A stretch of DNA of 55,452 nt from a virus: positions 1 through 55,452 of the IMG/VR virus record IMGVR_UViG_3300036859_000051. One strand, given 5' to 3'. Shown piece after piece: positions 1-7,305 of the stretch (its first letter is position 1; every line of letters starts with the position of its first letter). A program made the position numbers and the translations under genes. The notes under the pieces are model-generated. The model had not been told where the DNA came from. It searched no databases and worked only from the letters and a program-made list of their open reading frames with translations.

Positions 1-127
1 GCATTCATTCCGGCAAAAAGAGCAAGACGGAAACGGGAACTTGGCGCAAACGCAAGGGTATCGGCGACGACTATTTCAAGGCCATCGAAGCGGAATTGCG
101 CGCTCGCGGGATTGCCGCAATTCATAC
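1..127. repeat. Left copy of the 127-base terminal direct repeat
   Basis: These bases are identical to 55326-55452. An exact overlap of 127 bases at the two ends of a contig is what an assembler using a 127-base k-mer leaves when it closes a circle, so it most likely marks a circular or terminally redundant genome rather than a biological repeat. The overlap lies inside a reading frame that continues smoothly across the join. Confidence 0.95.
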
Positions 128-488
128 CGGCCCAACGCCCGTTGCAATGCCGTCACCAACAATCGTCGCGGGTCCGACACCAACGCCAACACCCGTTGCA
201 ATGCCGACACCAACGCCCGTCGCGGCTCCGGCACCCGTACCAACTCCGGCGCCAATGCCAACACCCGTACCAACTCCGGCACCGGCACCCGTCGCATCGA
301 GCGAACCAACATTCCAGTCGGTTATGTTCGCAATCTCGCAAGGGATGACTAACGGAACAATAACCAACGAGTATCTTTCACTCGTGGCGCAACGATACGG
401 ATTGGCGAATAACTTCGGCGAGCTTCAACAGCGCACCGATCTTGTCCCGCAGATTTGGGCACAATTGCAGGTCGACGGGAAAGTTTGA
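1..488 (+). CDS. Conserved phage replication-module protein, C-terminal part (gene crosses the contig join)
   Basis: The frame is open from base 3 and has no start here; its beginning is at 55064. Joined, the protein is 249 residues. The visible part starts in a basic segment of a motif (LPWDARIHSG..K..TGTWRKRKG) that I recognise from many phage replication modules without a firmly assigned function. It is followed by about 60 residues of Pro/Ala/Thr repeats (PTPTPTPVAMP type) and a compact C-terminal segment (from about SSEPTFQSV) that may be a small helical domain. The stop overlaps the start of the DUF2800 gene (TGATG), so the two are translationally coupled. Role inferred only from context: DNA replication or recombination. 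Confidence 0.85.
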   Translation, partial: IHSGKKSKTETGTWRKRKGIGDDYFKAIEAELRARGIAAIHTGPTPVAMPSPTIVAGPTPTPTPVAMPTPTPVAAPAPVPTPAPMPTPVPTPAPAPVASSEPTFQSVMFAISQGMTNGTITNEYLSLVAQRYGLANNFGELQQRTDLVPQIWAQLQVDGKV

Positions 489-1609
489 TGCTCAATATCG
501 ACGCGACACAACTCCCGCGCGTCCTAGTCTGCAACGGTTCAGTGTTGATGGAAGCTTCACCGGCTTCCATCAACACGCCGATTGAGGACGCACAAGAGGG
601 AACGGCAGCACATTTCATCGCGGCGTCCGTTTTGTCGGGTAAGTTCACCGATCCCCTTGAATGGGTTGATCGGCAGACACCAAACGGAATTTATGTTACG
701 CCTGACATGGGTGAACATGTCGCGACATTCACGAATTTCATTCAACATCGAAACGCGGCTATCCCCGGCCACATTTTTTATGTCGAAGCGAACATCGATT
801 TCGATATTCCCAACAGCGAGGTTGTAATTAGAGCGCGATCCGACGCGATCACTTACGACCCGGCAACTTGGACGCTCTACATTGATGATTTCAAGTTCGG
901 CTGGCGGATCATCGATCCTGTTGAGAATTGGACGTTGATCGCTTATGCGCTTGGTATTTGTCGCCGCGAAGGTTGGCAAGTCGCGCGTGTCGTCATGACG
1001 ATCCATCAGCCGCGCCCGTATCATCCGGACGGCAAACAACGTTCGTGGTCTATCAGCGGCGAAGAATTAGCCGCGTTCGGCATAACGCTTGCCGCGAAGC
1101 TATCCAATTTGACCAATGAACTTCGCACAAGCCCGCATTGTCACAAATGCCGCGCGCTCGCGACGTGTCACGCTGCATCGATGGCCGCTCAAAACTCTAT
1201 CGACGCGATAAGCATCCCGTTCCAAGACACCATCACGAATGACGTTCTGTCGTTTGAAATCTTCAACATGCGTCGCGCGCAAGACGCAATCAAAGACAAA
1301 CTCGGAGCTTATGAGGAACTAGCTAAGCATCGGATCAAAACTGGCGAACAAGTTCCGTCGCTTGCTGTCGAGCCAACGCTAGGCAATCGAGCATATGTCA
1401 AGGGTATTACACCCGAAACAATCGCTTTGTTGACCGGCAAACCGATTGACGAAATCACAACGCGGAAACCCATAACACCCGCCGCGTTGGAACGTATGGG
1501 AGTTTCAGAAGAAACGATCACCGCGTTCACCTATCGACCGCCAACCGGCGAGAAGCTGGTTAAGTTCAACCCGTCCAAAAAAGCACAAAAGCTTTTCGGG
1601 CAAAACTGA
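488..1609 (+). CDS. DUF2800 family, Cas4/RecB-like PD-(D/E)XK nuclease
   Basis: 373 residues. The start ATG at 488 overlaps the previous stop. Features of the RecB/Cas4 nuclease fold are visible: EGTAAH with His42, the RSDAITYD segment (Asp119), the DDFK core (Asp133/134, Lys136) and a Cys cluster CHKCRALATC (Cys218, 221, 227) that in Cas4-like proteins helps hold an iron-sulfur cluster. DUF2800 genes commonly sit next to DUF2815 and a DNA polymerase in phages, as here. Probable role: exonuclease in recombination or DNA processing during replication. Activity is inferred from motifs. Confidence 0.85.
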   Translation: MLNIDATQLPRVLVCNGSVLMEASPASINTPIEDAQEGTAAHFIAASVLSGKFTDPLEWVDRQTPNGIYVTPDMGEHVATFTNFIQHRNAAIPGHIFYVEANIDFDIPNSEVVIRARSDAITYDPATWTLYIDDFKFGWRIIDPVENWTLIAYALGICRREGWQVARVVMTIHQPRPYHPDGKQRSWSISGEELAAFGITLAAKLSNLTNELRTSPHCHKCRALATCHAASMAAQNSIDAISIPFQDTITNDVLSFEIFNMRRAQDAIKDKLGAYEELAKHRIKTGEQVPSLAVEPTLGNRAYVKGITPETIALLTGKPIDEITTRKPITPAALERMGVSEETITAFTYRPPTGEKLVKFNPSKKAQKLFGQN

Positions 1610-1625
1610 AAGGAATAACTGAAAC

Positions 1626-2633
1626 ATGCCAGCCATTGAAATTCTCACCGGAACCGGACGGATCGTTGCCGGTCATCCGCGTAAACCACGCGTCCGGATG
1701 CAAGACGATGGCAAAACGCCCGCGCTCAATCCGGACGGTTCCAAAATTATTGAATACGGCTTTGGGTTCGCAATTCCGAAAGCGGAATGGGCGCCAATTG
1801 CAACAGCGATGGGGCAAGCGGCGAGCGGTGTTCCCGGTGCAAACGATCCGTCCTTCGCTTGGAAGTATCGCGACGGTGACACCGGTTTGGATGGTGACGG
1901 CAAGCCGTTGCGCGACAAACCCGGTTATGCCGGTTGCATGGTCATTTGGGTTTCAACGCGCATCCCCGATTTGATCAAAGTGTTCAAGCCGATCAACGCG
2001 ACGACTTGGCAAGAGCTAGCGGAAAACGAAGTCAAATGCGGTGACTATGTCCGTTGTCGACTTTCCATCGAAGGGCACGGCAAGAAACCCGGCGTAGCAA
2101 GTTCTCGACCCGGTCTTTACCTCAATCCGCAAGGTATCGAGTTTGTCGGATATGGTGAGCCGATCTTTACCGGCCCGGATGCGTCGTCAATGTTCGGCGG
2201 GGCACCTGCGGCTATCCTACCGCCCGGCGCGAGCGCAACGCCTGTAGCACCTTCCGGTAGTGTCGCCATGCCGTCCCCAGTCCCCGCAATGGCGCCCAAC
2301 GCAGCGCCCGCCATGCCGCCCGGCTATCCGTCGCCAACGCCGATGGTGGCGCCTAGCGCGGTCCCTACGCCAGCGGCAGCGCCCGCCCCTATTGCTCCCG
2401 TTGCGGTGCCCATCGCTCCGATCCCTGCCGCCTCGCCCGCCCCGGCGCCGACTGCATTCCCTTCTAGCGGTGTTGCACCCGCGCACGACTTCGTTAACAA
2501 TGCGGCAGGACGGCAACCCGTCGCGTTCGATCCGCAAACCGGTCGACCGGTCTATGGTTACACGCTCGATGCGACCGGCAAGAATTGGCCGATTTACGGC
2601 TACGATCCAGCGGGTAATCCCGTCTATCAGTAA
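1626..2633 (+). CDS. DUF2815-like single-stranded DNA-binding protein with Pro/Ala-rich tail
   Basis: 335 residues, with ribosome binding site AAAGGAA before the ATG. The N-terminal 185 or so residues (from TGTGRIVAGHPRKPRV through KCGDYVRCRLSIEG to PGLYLNPQGIEFVGYGEPI) match the layout of the DUF2815 phage proteins, which are thought to be OB-fold ssDNA-binding proteins. About 95 residues of Pro/Ala-rich low-complexity sequence follow, then a short conserved-looking C-terminus with the repeat-like GRPVYGYTLDATGKNWPIYGYDPAGNPVY. A flexible linker plus terminal peptide is typical of SSB proteins that recruit partners; that comparison is inference. A strong terminator follows at 2666-2704. Confidence 0.7.
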   Translation: MPAIEILTGTGRIVAGHPRKPRVRMQDDGKTPALNPDGSKIIEYGFGFAIPKAEWAPIATAMGQAASGVPGANDPSFAWKYRDGDTGLDGDGKPLRDKPGYAGCMVIWVSTRIPDLIKVFKPINATTWQELAENEVKCGDYVRCRLSIEGHGKKPGVASSRPGLYLNPQGIEFVGYGEPIFTGPDASSMFGGAPAAILPPGASATPVAPSGSVAMPSPVPAMAPNAAPAMPPGYPSPTPMVAPSAVPTPAAAPAPIAPVAVPIAPIPAASPAPAPTAFPSSGVAPAHDFVNNAAGRQPVAFDPQTGRPVYGYTLDATGKNWPIYGYDPAGNPVYQ

Positions 2634-2665
2634 TCCGTCACGGGTCCAAAGCGTGATGGATGAAG

Positions 2666-2706
2666 GCGACGCGGTTTTGGAGGCGGAACCGCGTCGCTGT
2701 TTTTCT
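2666..2706 (+). terminator. Intrinsic terminator after the ssDNA-binding protein gene
   Basis: A perfect 11-base stem (GCGACGCGGTT at 2666-2676 with AACCGCGTCGC at 2687-2697) is followed by TGTTTTT. It lies between the DUF2815-like gene and the polymerase gene, so it should reduce polymerase transcript relative to the ssDNA-binding protein. No separate promoter is evident before the polymerase. Confidence 0.85.
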
Positions 2707-2720
2707 GAGACGGGGATTGA

Positions 2721-4718
2721 ATGACCGAAGCATATCCTTGGAACTCCATCGGATACGACATAGAAACGTTTCCGAATTGCTTCTTATTTACTTGGGCGTG
2801 GATAAGTAACCCCGAACAAAAGATGACATTCGAAATATCGTTCCGGCGCAACGATATTGTCGAGTTATTGGCCTTTTTGGAATTCTGTCGTGTCAACCAC
2901 GTCGAAATGGTCGGGTTTAACAATATAGCGTTTGATTATCCGGTTTGCCATTTCATCGTTATGAACGGTGTTTCCGTAACGGTCGAAGCGATATATGCGA
3001 AAGCAATGTCAATCATAAATGCGTATGACCGTTTCGAAAATACCATTTGGGAAAGCCATCGGCTTGCCCCTCAGATCGATCTATTCAAAATCCATCACTT
3101 CGACAATAAGGCTAAGACACAAAGTCTTAAAGGTCTCGAATTCAACATGCGATCTGCGTCCGTTCAGGAAATGCCGGTCGAGGCCGGAACGTTTCTGACC
3201 AGCGAAGAAATCGACATGTTGATTGGTTACAATCATCACGATGTAAGCGAGACAATTAAGTTCGCCATGATATCGGCAGAGAACGTCAAGTTCCGACGTG
3301 AAATGCAATCGCAGCTAGACGGCGATGTTCTCAATTTTAACGACACCAAAATTGGTAAGCAAATATTTGAACAACGGCTTGGCGATGAACTTTGTTATGA
3401 CCGTTCGAGCGGTCGCAAAGTTCCTCGACAAACGTATCGAGAAAAGATCATCGTCGGTGACATACTCTTTCCATACATCACCTTTGAACAACCTGAGTTT
3501 CGCCGCGTTCATGACTGGTTGCGAGCGCAAGTTATCACCGATACGAAAGGTGTGTTTACCGATCTGCAAGCGACGATAAACGGGTTCACGTTCCATTTCG
3601 GTACGGGCGGAATTCACGGATCGGTTGCACGAAAGAGGTATCAAGCCGATCAATACTTCACCATTTGGGACGTTGACGTTGCGGCATTGTATCCGTCCAT
3701 CGGGATTATCAATAATCTCGCTCCGGCGCATCTAGGACCGCGCTTCACCGAAGTTTGGTCTAGTATCGTTGCCGAGCGTAAGAAATGGCCTAAGGGCACG
3801 TCGCAGAACGCTAGTTTAAAACTCGCCAATAACGGTCCGTATGGCGACAGTGCGAATGATTATTCGCCTCTCAAAGACATACAATTCACCATGACGATTA
3901 CGATCAATGGTCAATTGTTGCTGTGTAAGCTAGCCGAAATGTTGATGGTCGTCCCGACGCTCACGATCATTCAAATCAATACCGATGGTGTCACATTCAT
4001 TGTAATGCGCACGTTCGAAGCGCAAGTTAAAACGGTTCTGAAAGCTTGGGAAGATTGGTCACGCCTCACGTTGGAAGAAGCGCGCTACGGGCGAATGTTT
4101 ATTCGTGACGTGAATAACTATATTGCTGAAACCGAAGGCGAGAAACCCAAGCTGAAACGTAAAGGCGCGTACGAGTATTACCCGACCGCCAAGGATATCA
4201 GCAACGCTAGTCCTAGCGCATGGCACAAAGATTTAAGCGGCCAAATCGTGCAACGCACCGCCGAAATGGCAATGCTTCATGACATACCGCCCGAAGTGTT
4301 TATCAACTGTCATGTCGACCCGTTTGATTTCATGTTGCGTGCCAAGGTCGACCGCCGTTCCGCATTGTTCATAGGCGACCAGAAGGTTCAGCGCATCACG
4401 CGATACTATGTTGCCAAGCGTGGCGCCGCTTTGACCAAGCGATCTCCGCCGACTGGCACACCCGGCGCATTCAAGTTCAAAAACGGATTGAACGTATATG
4501 AAAAGCTCGCGGTGCTGAAAGAGCTAGAGGAACGCGGAACGCCCGACGCATGGGACGAACGCATTCATACGAAAAACAAATCAACGTATGATGATCGGGA
4601 AATGTCGTTTGTGTCGGGTTGGTTGGTCGCGGAATGCAACGAAGCTGCAAAATTTGATTGGAACAACCTTGACCGACGTTGGTATATCGAGGAAGCTAAG
4701 AAATTGATCATTGAATGA
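2721..4718 (+). CDS. Family B DNA polymerase
   Basis: 665 residues, phage replicative polymerase. The 3'-5' exonuclease motifs are present: ExoI YDIET (about residue 13), ExoII FNNIAFDYP (about 66) and ExoIII YNHHDV (about 170). Polymerase motif A is DVDVAALYPSI (about 317), motif B KLANNGPYG (about 366) and motif C INTDGV (about 420). Motif C has Asn in place of the first Asp of the usual DTD, while the second, metal-binding Asp is kept. The spacing between motifs A and B is short, so no terminal-protein (TPR) insertion is visible, which argues against protein-primed replication. A separate sliding-clamp-like gene lies at 54357-54962. Confidence 0.93.
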   Translation: MTEAYPWNSIGYDIETFPNCFLFTWAWISNPEQKMTFEISFRRNDIVELLAFLEFCRVNHVEMVGFNNIAFDYPVCHFIVMNGVSVTVEAIYAKAMSIINAYDRFENTIWESHRLAPQIDLFKIHHFDNKAKTQSLKGLEFNMRSASVQEMPVEAGTFLTSEEIDMLIGYNHHDVSETIKFAMISAENVKFRREMQSQLDGDVLNFNDTKIGKQIFEQRLGDELCYDRSSGRKVPRQTYREKIIVGDILFPYITFEQPEFRRVHDWLRAQVITDTKGVFTDLQATINGFTFHFGTGGIHGSVARKRYQADQYFTIWDVDVAALYPSIGIINNLAPAHLGPRFTEVWSSIVAERKKWPKGTSQNASLKLANNGPYGDSANDYSPLKDIQFTMTITINGQLLLCKLAEMLMVVPTLTIIQINTDGVTFIVMRTFEAQVKTVLKAWEDWSRLTLEEARYGRMFIRDVNNYIAETEGEKPKLKRKGAYEYYPTAKDISNASPSAWHKDLSGQIVQRTAEMAMLHDIPPEVFINCHVDPFDFMLRAKVDRRSALFIGDQKVQRITRYYVAKRGAALTKRSPPTGTPGAFKFKNGLNVYEKLAVLKELEERGTPDAWDERIHTKNKSTYDDREMSFVSGWLVAECNEAAKFDWNNLDRRWYIEEAKKLIIE

Positions 4719-4729
4719 AAGGCAAGATC

Positions 4730-5275
4730 ATGAACCTGTTTCACCGCGCTCACCACGCTATTTTCGATCCGCTTCCAACAGAAGGCAACATCGTTCGTTT
4801 GATGGAACGCGGTCGACCGTTCCAACTTCCCGCGTCTCTCAAAGACGAGACGGATTATTCCGATATCGGATCAACCATCGCCAAAGCTGTAAAGGAAAAC
4901 ATCATCATGACCGCTCCGGAAATCGCCGTCGCCGAACAGCTTCGGCAGCAACTCGAAACCCTTCGTGAAACCATCACAGCCGGTCGTGATACATTGGTCA
5001 ATGAGCAAGCGGAAGCGGATAAGGAACACACCGCGCAAATTGCCCGGCTCAATGATGAAATCAAATCGCGAAACGAAGCGCATGACGAAGCGACCGCCGA
5101 CTATACCGCTCGGATCGCTGATACCGAACGCGCATTGCACGCTGTGAATGCAAGCATTTCCGATCTTGACGGAGCCGCCGCGCCCGCGCTCGCACCGCCC
5201 GTTGGCGTAGCCTTCGAAGAAGCGAAAAAGCCCGCCGCTAAAACGGGCAACGGCGACGTAACCATTACTACATGA
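4730..5275 (+). CDS. Coiled-coil protein of unknown function
   Basis: 181 residues from the ATG at 4730, which has AAAGG seven bases upstream; an in-frame ATG at 4715 overlapping the polymerase stop is the alternative. The middle (from EIAVAEQLRQQLETLRETI to RIADTERALHAVNASI) is long, charged and heptad-like, predicting a coiled coil. The end is Ala/Pro-rich. It is not recognised. Coupling to the polymerase gene suggests a replication-associated role, without direct evidence. Confidence 0.75.
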   Translation: MNLFHRAHHAIFDPLPTEGNIVRLMERGRPFQLPASLKDETDYSDIGSTIAKAVKENIIMTAPEIAVAEQLRQQLETLRETITAGRDTLVNEQAEADKEHTAQIARLNDEIKSRNEAHDEATADYTARIADTERALHAVNASISDLDGAAAPALAPPVGVAFEEAKKPAAKTGNGDVTITT

Positions 5276-5745
5276 TCAAAGGCGCCGTCATATCTCGCGA
5301 CGGCGTTTTTCGTTACGCACTGTGGCGTTATTGGGGCACCGGACGGCGGATCGTTTGTTTCGTCATGCTCAACCCTTCAACGGGCGATGCGAGCTTAGAC
5401 GATCCTACGATCCGCCGTTGCATTTCGTTCGCTCAACTGTGGGGTTATGACGGTCTAGTGATCGTCAATCTTCACGCTTTCCGATCCAGTGAGCCCAAGG
5501 ATTTGCGGCTAGCCGTTGACAGCATCGGACCGCTGAACCGGTTCTTCGTCGGCATAGCAGTCAACGAAGCGGAATTAATCATCTGCGCATGGGGCAATCA
5601 CGGCGCCTATCAAGCGCAAGATGCTGAAATGTTGACATGGCTTCGTCGCTTCAAGTTGAGCGCGCTTCGCATTTCTCGGGACGGATTTCCCGGTCATCCG
5701 CTCTATATCGAGCGCGACGCAAAAATTCTTCAATTTCCCTCTTGA
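5272..5745 (+). CDS. DUF1643 family protein
   Basis: 157 residues. The start overlaps the previous stop by four bases (ATGA). The DUF1643 signature is clear: FVMLNPSTGDASLDDPTIRRC near residue 32, then a hydrophobic VIVNLHAFRS segment and LIICAWGNHG. The family is widespread in phages and bacteria, with no established biochemical function that I can state. A perfect terminator-like hairpin with five Ts is embedded in codons 5-13 (5283-5310), which is unusual. Confidence 0.85.
   Translation: MIKGAVISRDGVFRYALWRYWGTGRRIVCFVMLNPSTGDASLDDPTIRRCISFAQLWGYDGLVIVNLHAFRSSEPKDLRLAVDSIGPLNRFFVGIAVNEAELIICAWGNHGAYQAQDAEMLTWLRRFKLSALRISRDGFPGHPLYIERDAKILQFPS
5283..5310 (+). terminator. Terminator-like hairpin inside the DUF1643 coding sequence
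   Basis: CGCCGTC (5283-5289) pairs with GACGGCG (5299-5305) around a nine-base loop and is followed directly by TTTTT (5306-5310). It has the form of an intrinsic terminator but lies just inside the gene that starts at 5272. It could act as an attenuator for readthrough from the polymerase operon. Translation of the overlapping gene would be expected to disrupt it. Confidence 0.5.
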
Positions 5746-5771
5746 CGCGTCGACCGTGTCGGGCGTATATA
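5742..5771 (+). promoter_or_regulatory. Sigma70-type promoter of the repeated phage family
   Basis: TTGACG at 5742-5747, an 18-base spacer and TATATA at 5766-5771. The spacer holds the GTCGACCG and GTCGGGCG elements seen in the other copies. The leader that follows (TATC.GTTATCAACGACGGAG) closely resembles the leader of the promoter at 35242. It drives the small genes from 5797. Confidence 0.75.
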
Positions 5772-5796
5772 TCCGTTATCAACGACGGAGAACGAC

Positions 5797-6024
5797 ATGA
5801 CCGACACCTTGAACATTGAATGCACCATCGCAGGCGAGCAGTATAAGGTTTACGGCTTTGTGATGAACGGTCGTGTCGATTTCTTTTATTCGGTGCATCG
5901 GATCAATACCGGTTGGGCACACTTGAACAAGCGCGTTCATCATCACAAAATCACCCGTATTCGCGCCAAGCTCGCGACCAAAATCAACGCGTTTATCGAC
6001 GCCAACCAACCGAAGGGGAATTGA
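5797..6024 (+). CDS. Small phage protein of unknown function
   Basis: 75 residues, first gene after the promoter at 5742, with CGGAG eight bases before the ATG. It begins with a predicted beta-rich stretch (LNIECTIAGEQYKVYGFVMNGRVDFFYSV) and ends basic and helical (RIRAKLATKINAFIDANQ). No family is recognised. Confidence 0.75.
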   Translation: MTDTLNIECTIAGEQYKVYGFVMNGRVDFFYSVHRINTGWAHLNKRVHHHKITRIRAKLATKINAFIDANQPKGN

Positions 6025-6026
6025 AA

Positions 6027-6245
6027 ATGGCCGCAATGTACCGGGTCACTTTCTGTCACAAGCCGACCGGCAATCTGCAAGATATTTACCTATCGAGCGC
6101 TGACGCCAAGACGACTAAAACGGTCGACTTAAGGACGGCAAATCGGAAAGCTATCGCCAAAGCAAAGAAGCAAGCGCCGAAGAAACTCCGGTCATTCATC
6201 AAGTTGACCGATTACGTCGTTACCAACGTTCTTTGTGTGGGGTGA
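6027..6245 (+). CDS. Small basic phage protein of unknown function
   Basis: 72 residues from the ATG at 6027, chosen because GGGGAATTG lies just upstream and the previous gene ends at 6024. It is very lysine-rich in the middle (AIAKAKKQAPKKL), which would suit nucleic-acid binding, but no family is recognised. Confidence 0.7.
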   Translation: MAAMYRVTFCHKPTGNLQDIYLSSADAKTTKTVDLRTANRKAIAKAKKQAPKKLRSFIKLTDYVVTNVLCVG

Positions 6246-6251
6246 GGAATC

Positions 6252-6665
6252 ATGGGACGCAATATCAGATCACTCACCGTGGCGACCGTTGCACCCGCCG
6301 ATGCGCCTATGGCGCCACACCGCTATCAATACGAAGTGACGTTGCGCCCGGATGGTCAACCGGCCAAAGACCTTGATCTTTGCGACACGTTCGCGGAAAG
6401 GAAGGCGAACTATCCATATGTTACCGGTGAATTCGTTTGGATTGATCGCAACGGTGAAGCCGTCCGAGCGCACATTTTACATGTCGCTTATAACTTCAAT
6501 TATCCAGGCGAGCGACGCGAATATTACACTGTTCAACATGAGACCAAAACGGGCGAATGGTCAAAGAACTGGATCAGAGTTTATCCGGGCGACATCCAGC
6601 GAGGTTATCAACGCGCCGGACTTGCTTCCGACGTTGATCGTTGGGCACCGCTAAAAACCCCTTGA
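6252..6665 (+). CDS. Phage protein of unknown function
   Basis: 137 residues. The start follows TGAGGAATC, a good ribosome binding site. The protein is soluble and probably beta-rich, with many aromatic residues (YQYEVTLRPDG, GEFVWIDRNG, RREYYTVQHE). Last gene before the next promoter. Not recognised. Confidence 0.75.
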   Translation: MGRNIRSLTVATVAPADAPMAPHRYQYEVTLRPDGQPAKDLDLCDTFAERKANYPYVTGEFVWIDRNGEAVRAHILHVAYNFNYPGERREYYTVQHETKTGEWSKNWIRVYPGDIQRGYQRAGLASDVDRWAPLKTP

Positions 6666-6690
6666 CGATCCATCACGTCGGGCGTTATAT
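6662..6690 (+). promoter_or_regulatory. Sigma70-type promoter of the repeated phage family
   Basis: TTGACG at 6662-6667, a 17-base spacer with the CACGTCGGGCG element, and TTATAT at 6685-6690. The -35 overlaps the stop of the preceding gene. It drives 6718 onward. Confidence 0.7.
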
Positions 6691-6717
6691 GTCAGTGATC
6701 GAAAGGGAGTTACCGAA

Positions 6718-7050
6718 ATGATTAAACAGGATTGGATGATCATCGTAGCGGGTGAAGCACTTGTTGACGAACTTAGCGCCGAACAGAAACGCGTTGTTCC
6801 CTTCACCGGTTTTGGTTACGACAGCACTACCCTATGCGCGCATCAACGCGACGTTGCACAACGCGGCGTGATCGGCGTTGAAATCGTTCAATCTAATTAC
6901 GGTTATTCTGTTCGATATGATAGCGGATTGCAAAACTTCGGGCTTGTGCGTTCGGGAAAAGGCGTAACGCTCGAAAATGCCGAAACGTTCTGCCGCGAAT
7001 GGGTTGCGGCCGATCCCGCGCATCGTTACGCTTGGAGGCGAGCAAGATGA
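6718..7050 (+). CDS. Phage protein of unknown function
   Basis: 110 residues with AAAGGGAG upstream of the ATG. It opens with MIKQDWMIIVAGEALVDELS and contains a hydrophilic core ending FCREWVAADPAHRYAWRRAR. No motif is recognised. The next gene starts inside its stop codon. Confidence 0.75.
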   Translation: MIKQDWMIIVAGEALVDELSAEQKRVVPFTGFGYDSTTLCAHQRDVAQRGVIGVEIVQSNYGYSVRYDSGLQNFGLVRSGKGVTLENAETFCREWVAADPAHRYAWRRAR

Positions 7051-7304
7051 AAATGGATCATTGGAAGGAACCCAAGTTTCGCCGGTTCCTATTCGAATTC
7101 TTTGTGTTGCACGGTATCTGGATTTGCATCCGGTTACTGCGCAACGGGCCGGATCGGCGCAAAGCGTGCGACCGTGAAATTGCTGACTTCCGGTCAAACG
7201 CGTTGAATTGGCTGGATACGTTCGGCACACCGAGCGGCGAGCCCGAAAAACAAAAGGAATATCGCGAAAACGTTGAGTTTCCGCCGATCATTCGGAACGA
7301 TTGA
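7047..7304 (+). CDS. Small phage protein of unknown function
   Basis: 85 residues from the ATG at 7047 (ATGA overlap with the previous stop). It has a short hydrophobic stretch (FLFEFFVLHGIWICIRLL, about residues 14-31) that could be a membrane segment, followed by a charged C-terminus. Not recognised. Confidence 0.7.
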   Translation: MKMDHWKEPKFRRFLFEFFVLHGIWICIRLLRNGPDRRKACDREIADFRSNALNWLDTFGTPSGEPEKQKEYRENVEFPPIIRND

Positions 7305-7305
7305 C

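Noticed and set aside
41-488. Several overlapping frames in all directions at the left end
   Set aside because: The Pro/Thr/Ala repeats make all frames open. Only the frame continuing from 55064 has a conserved motif and a coupled downstream start.
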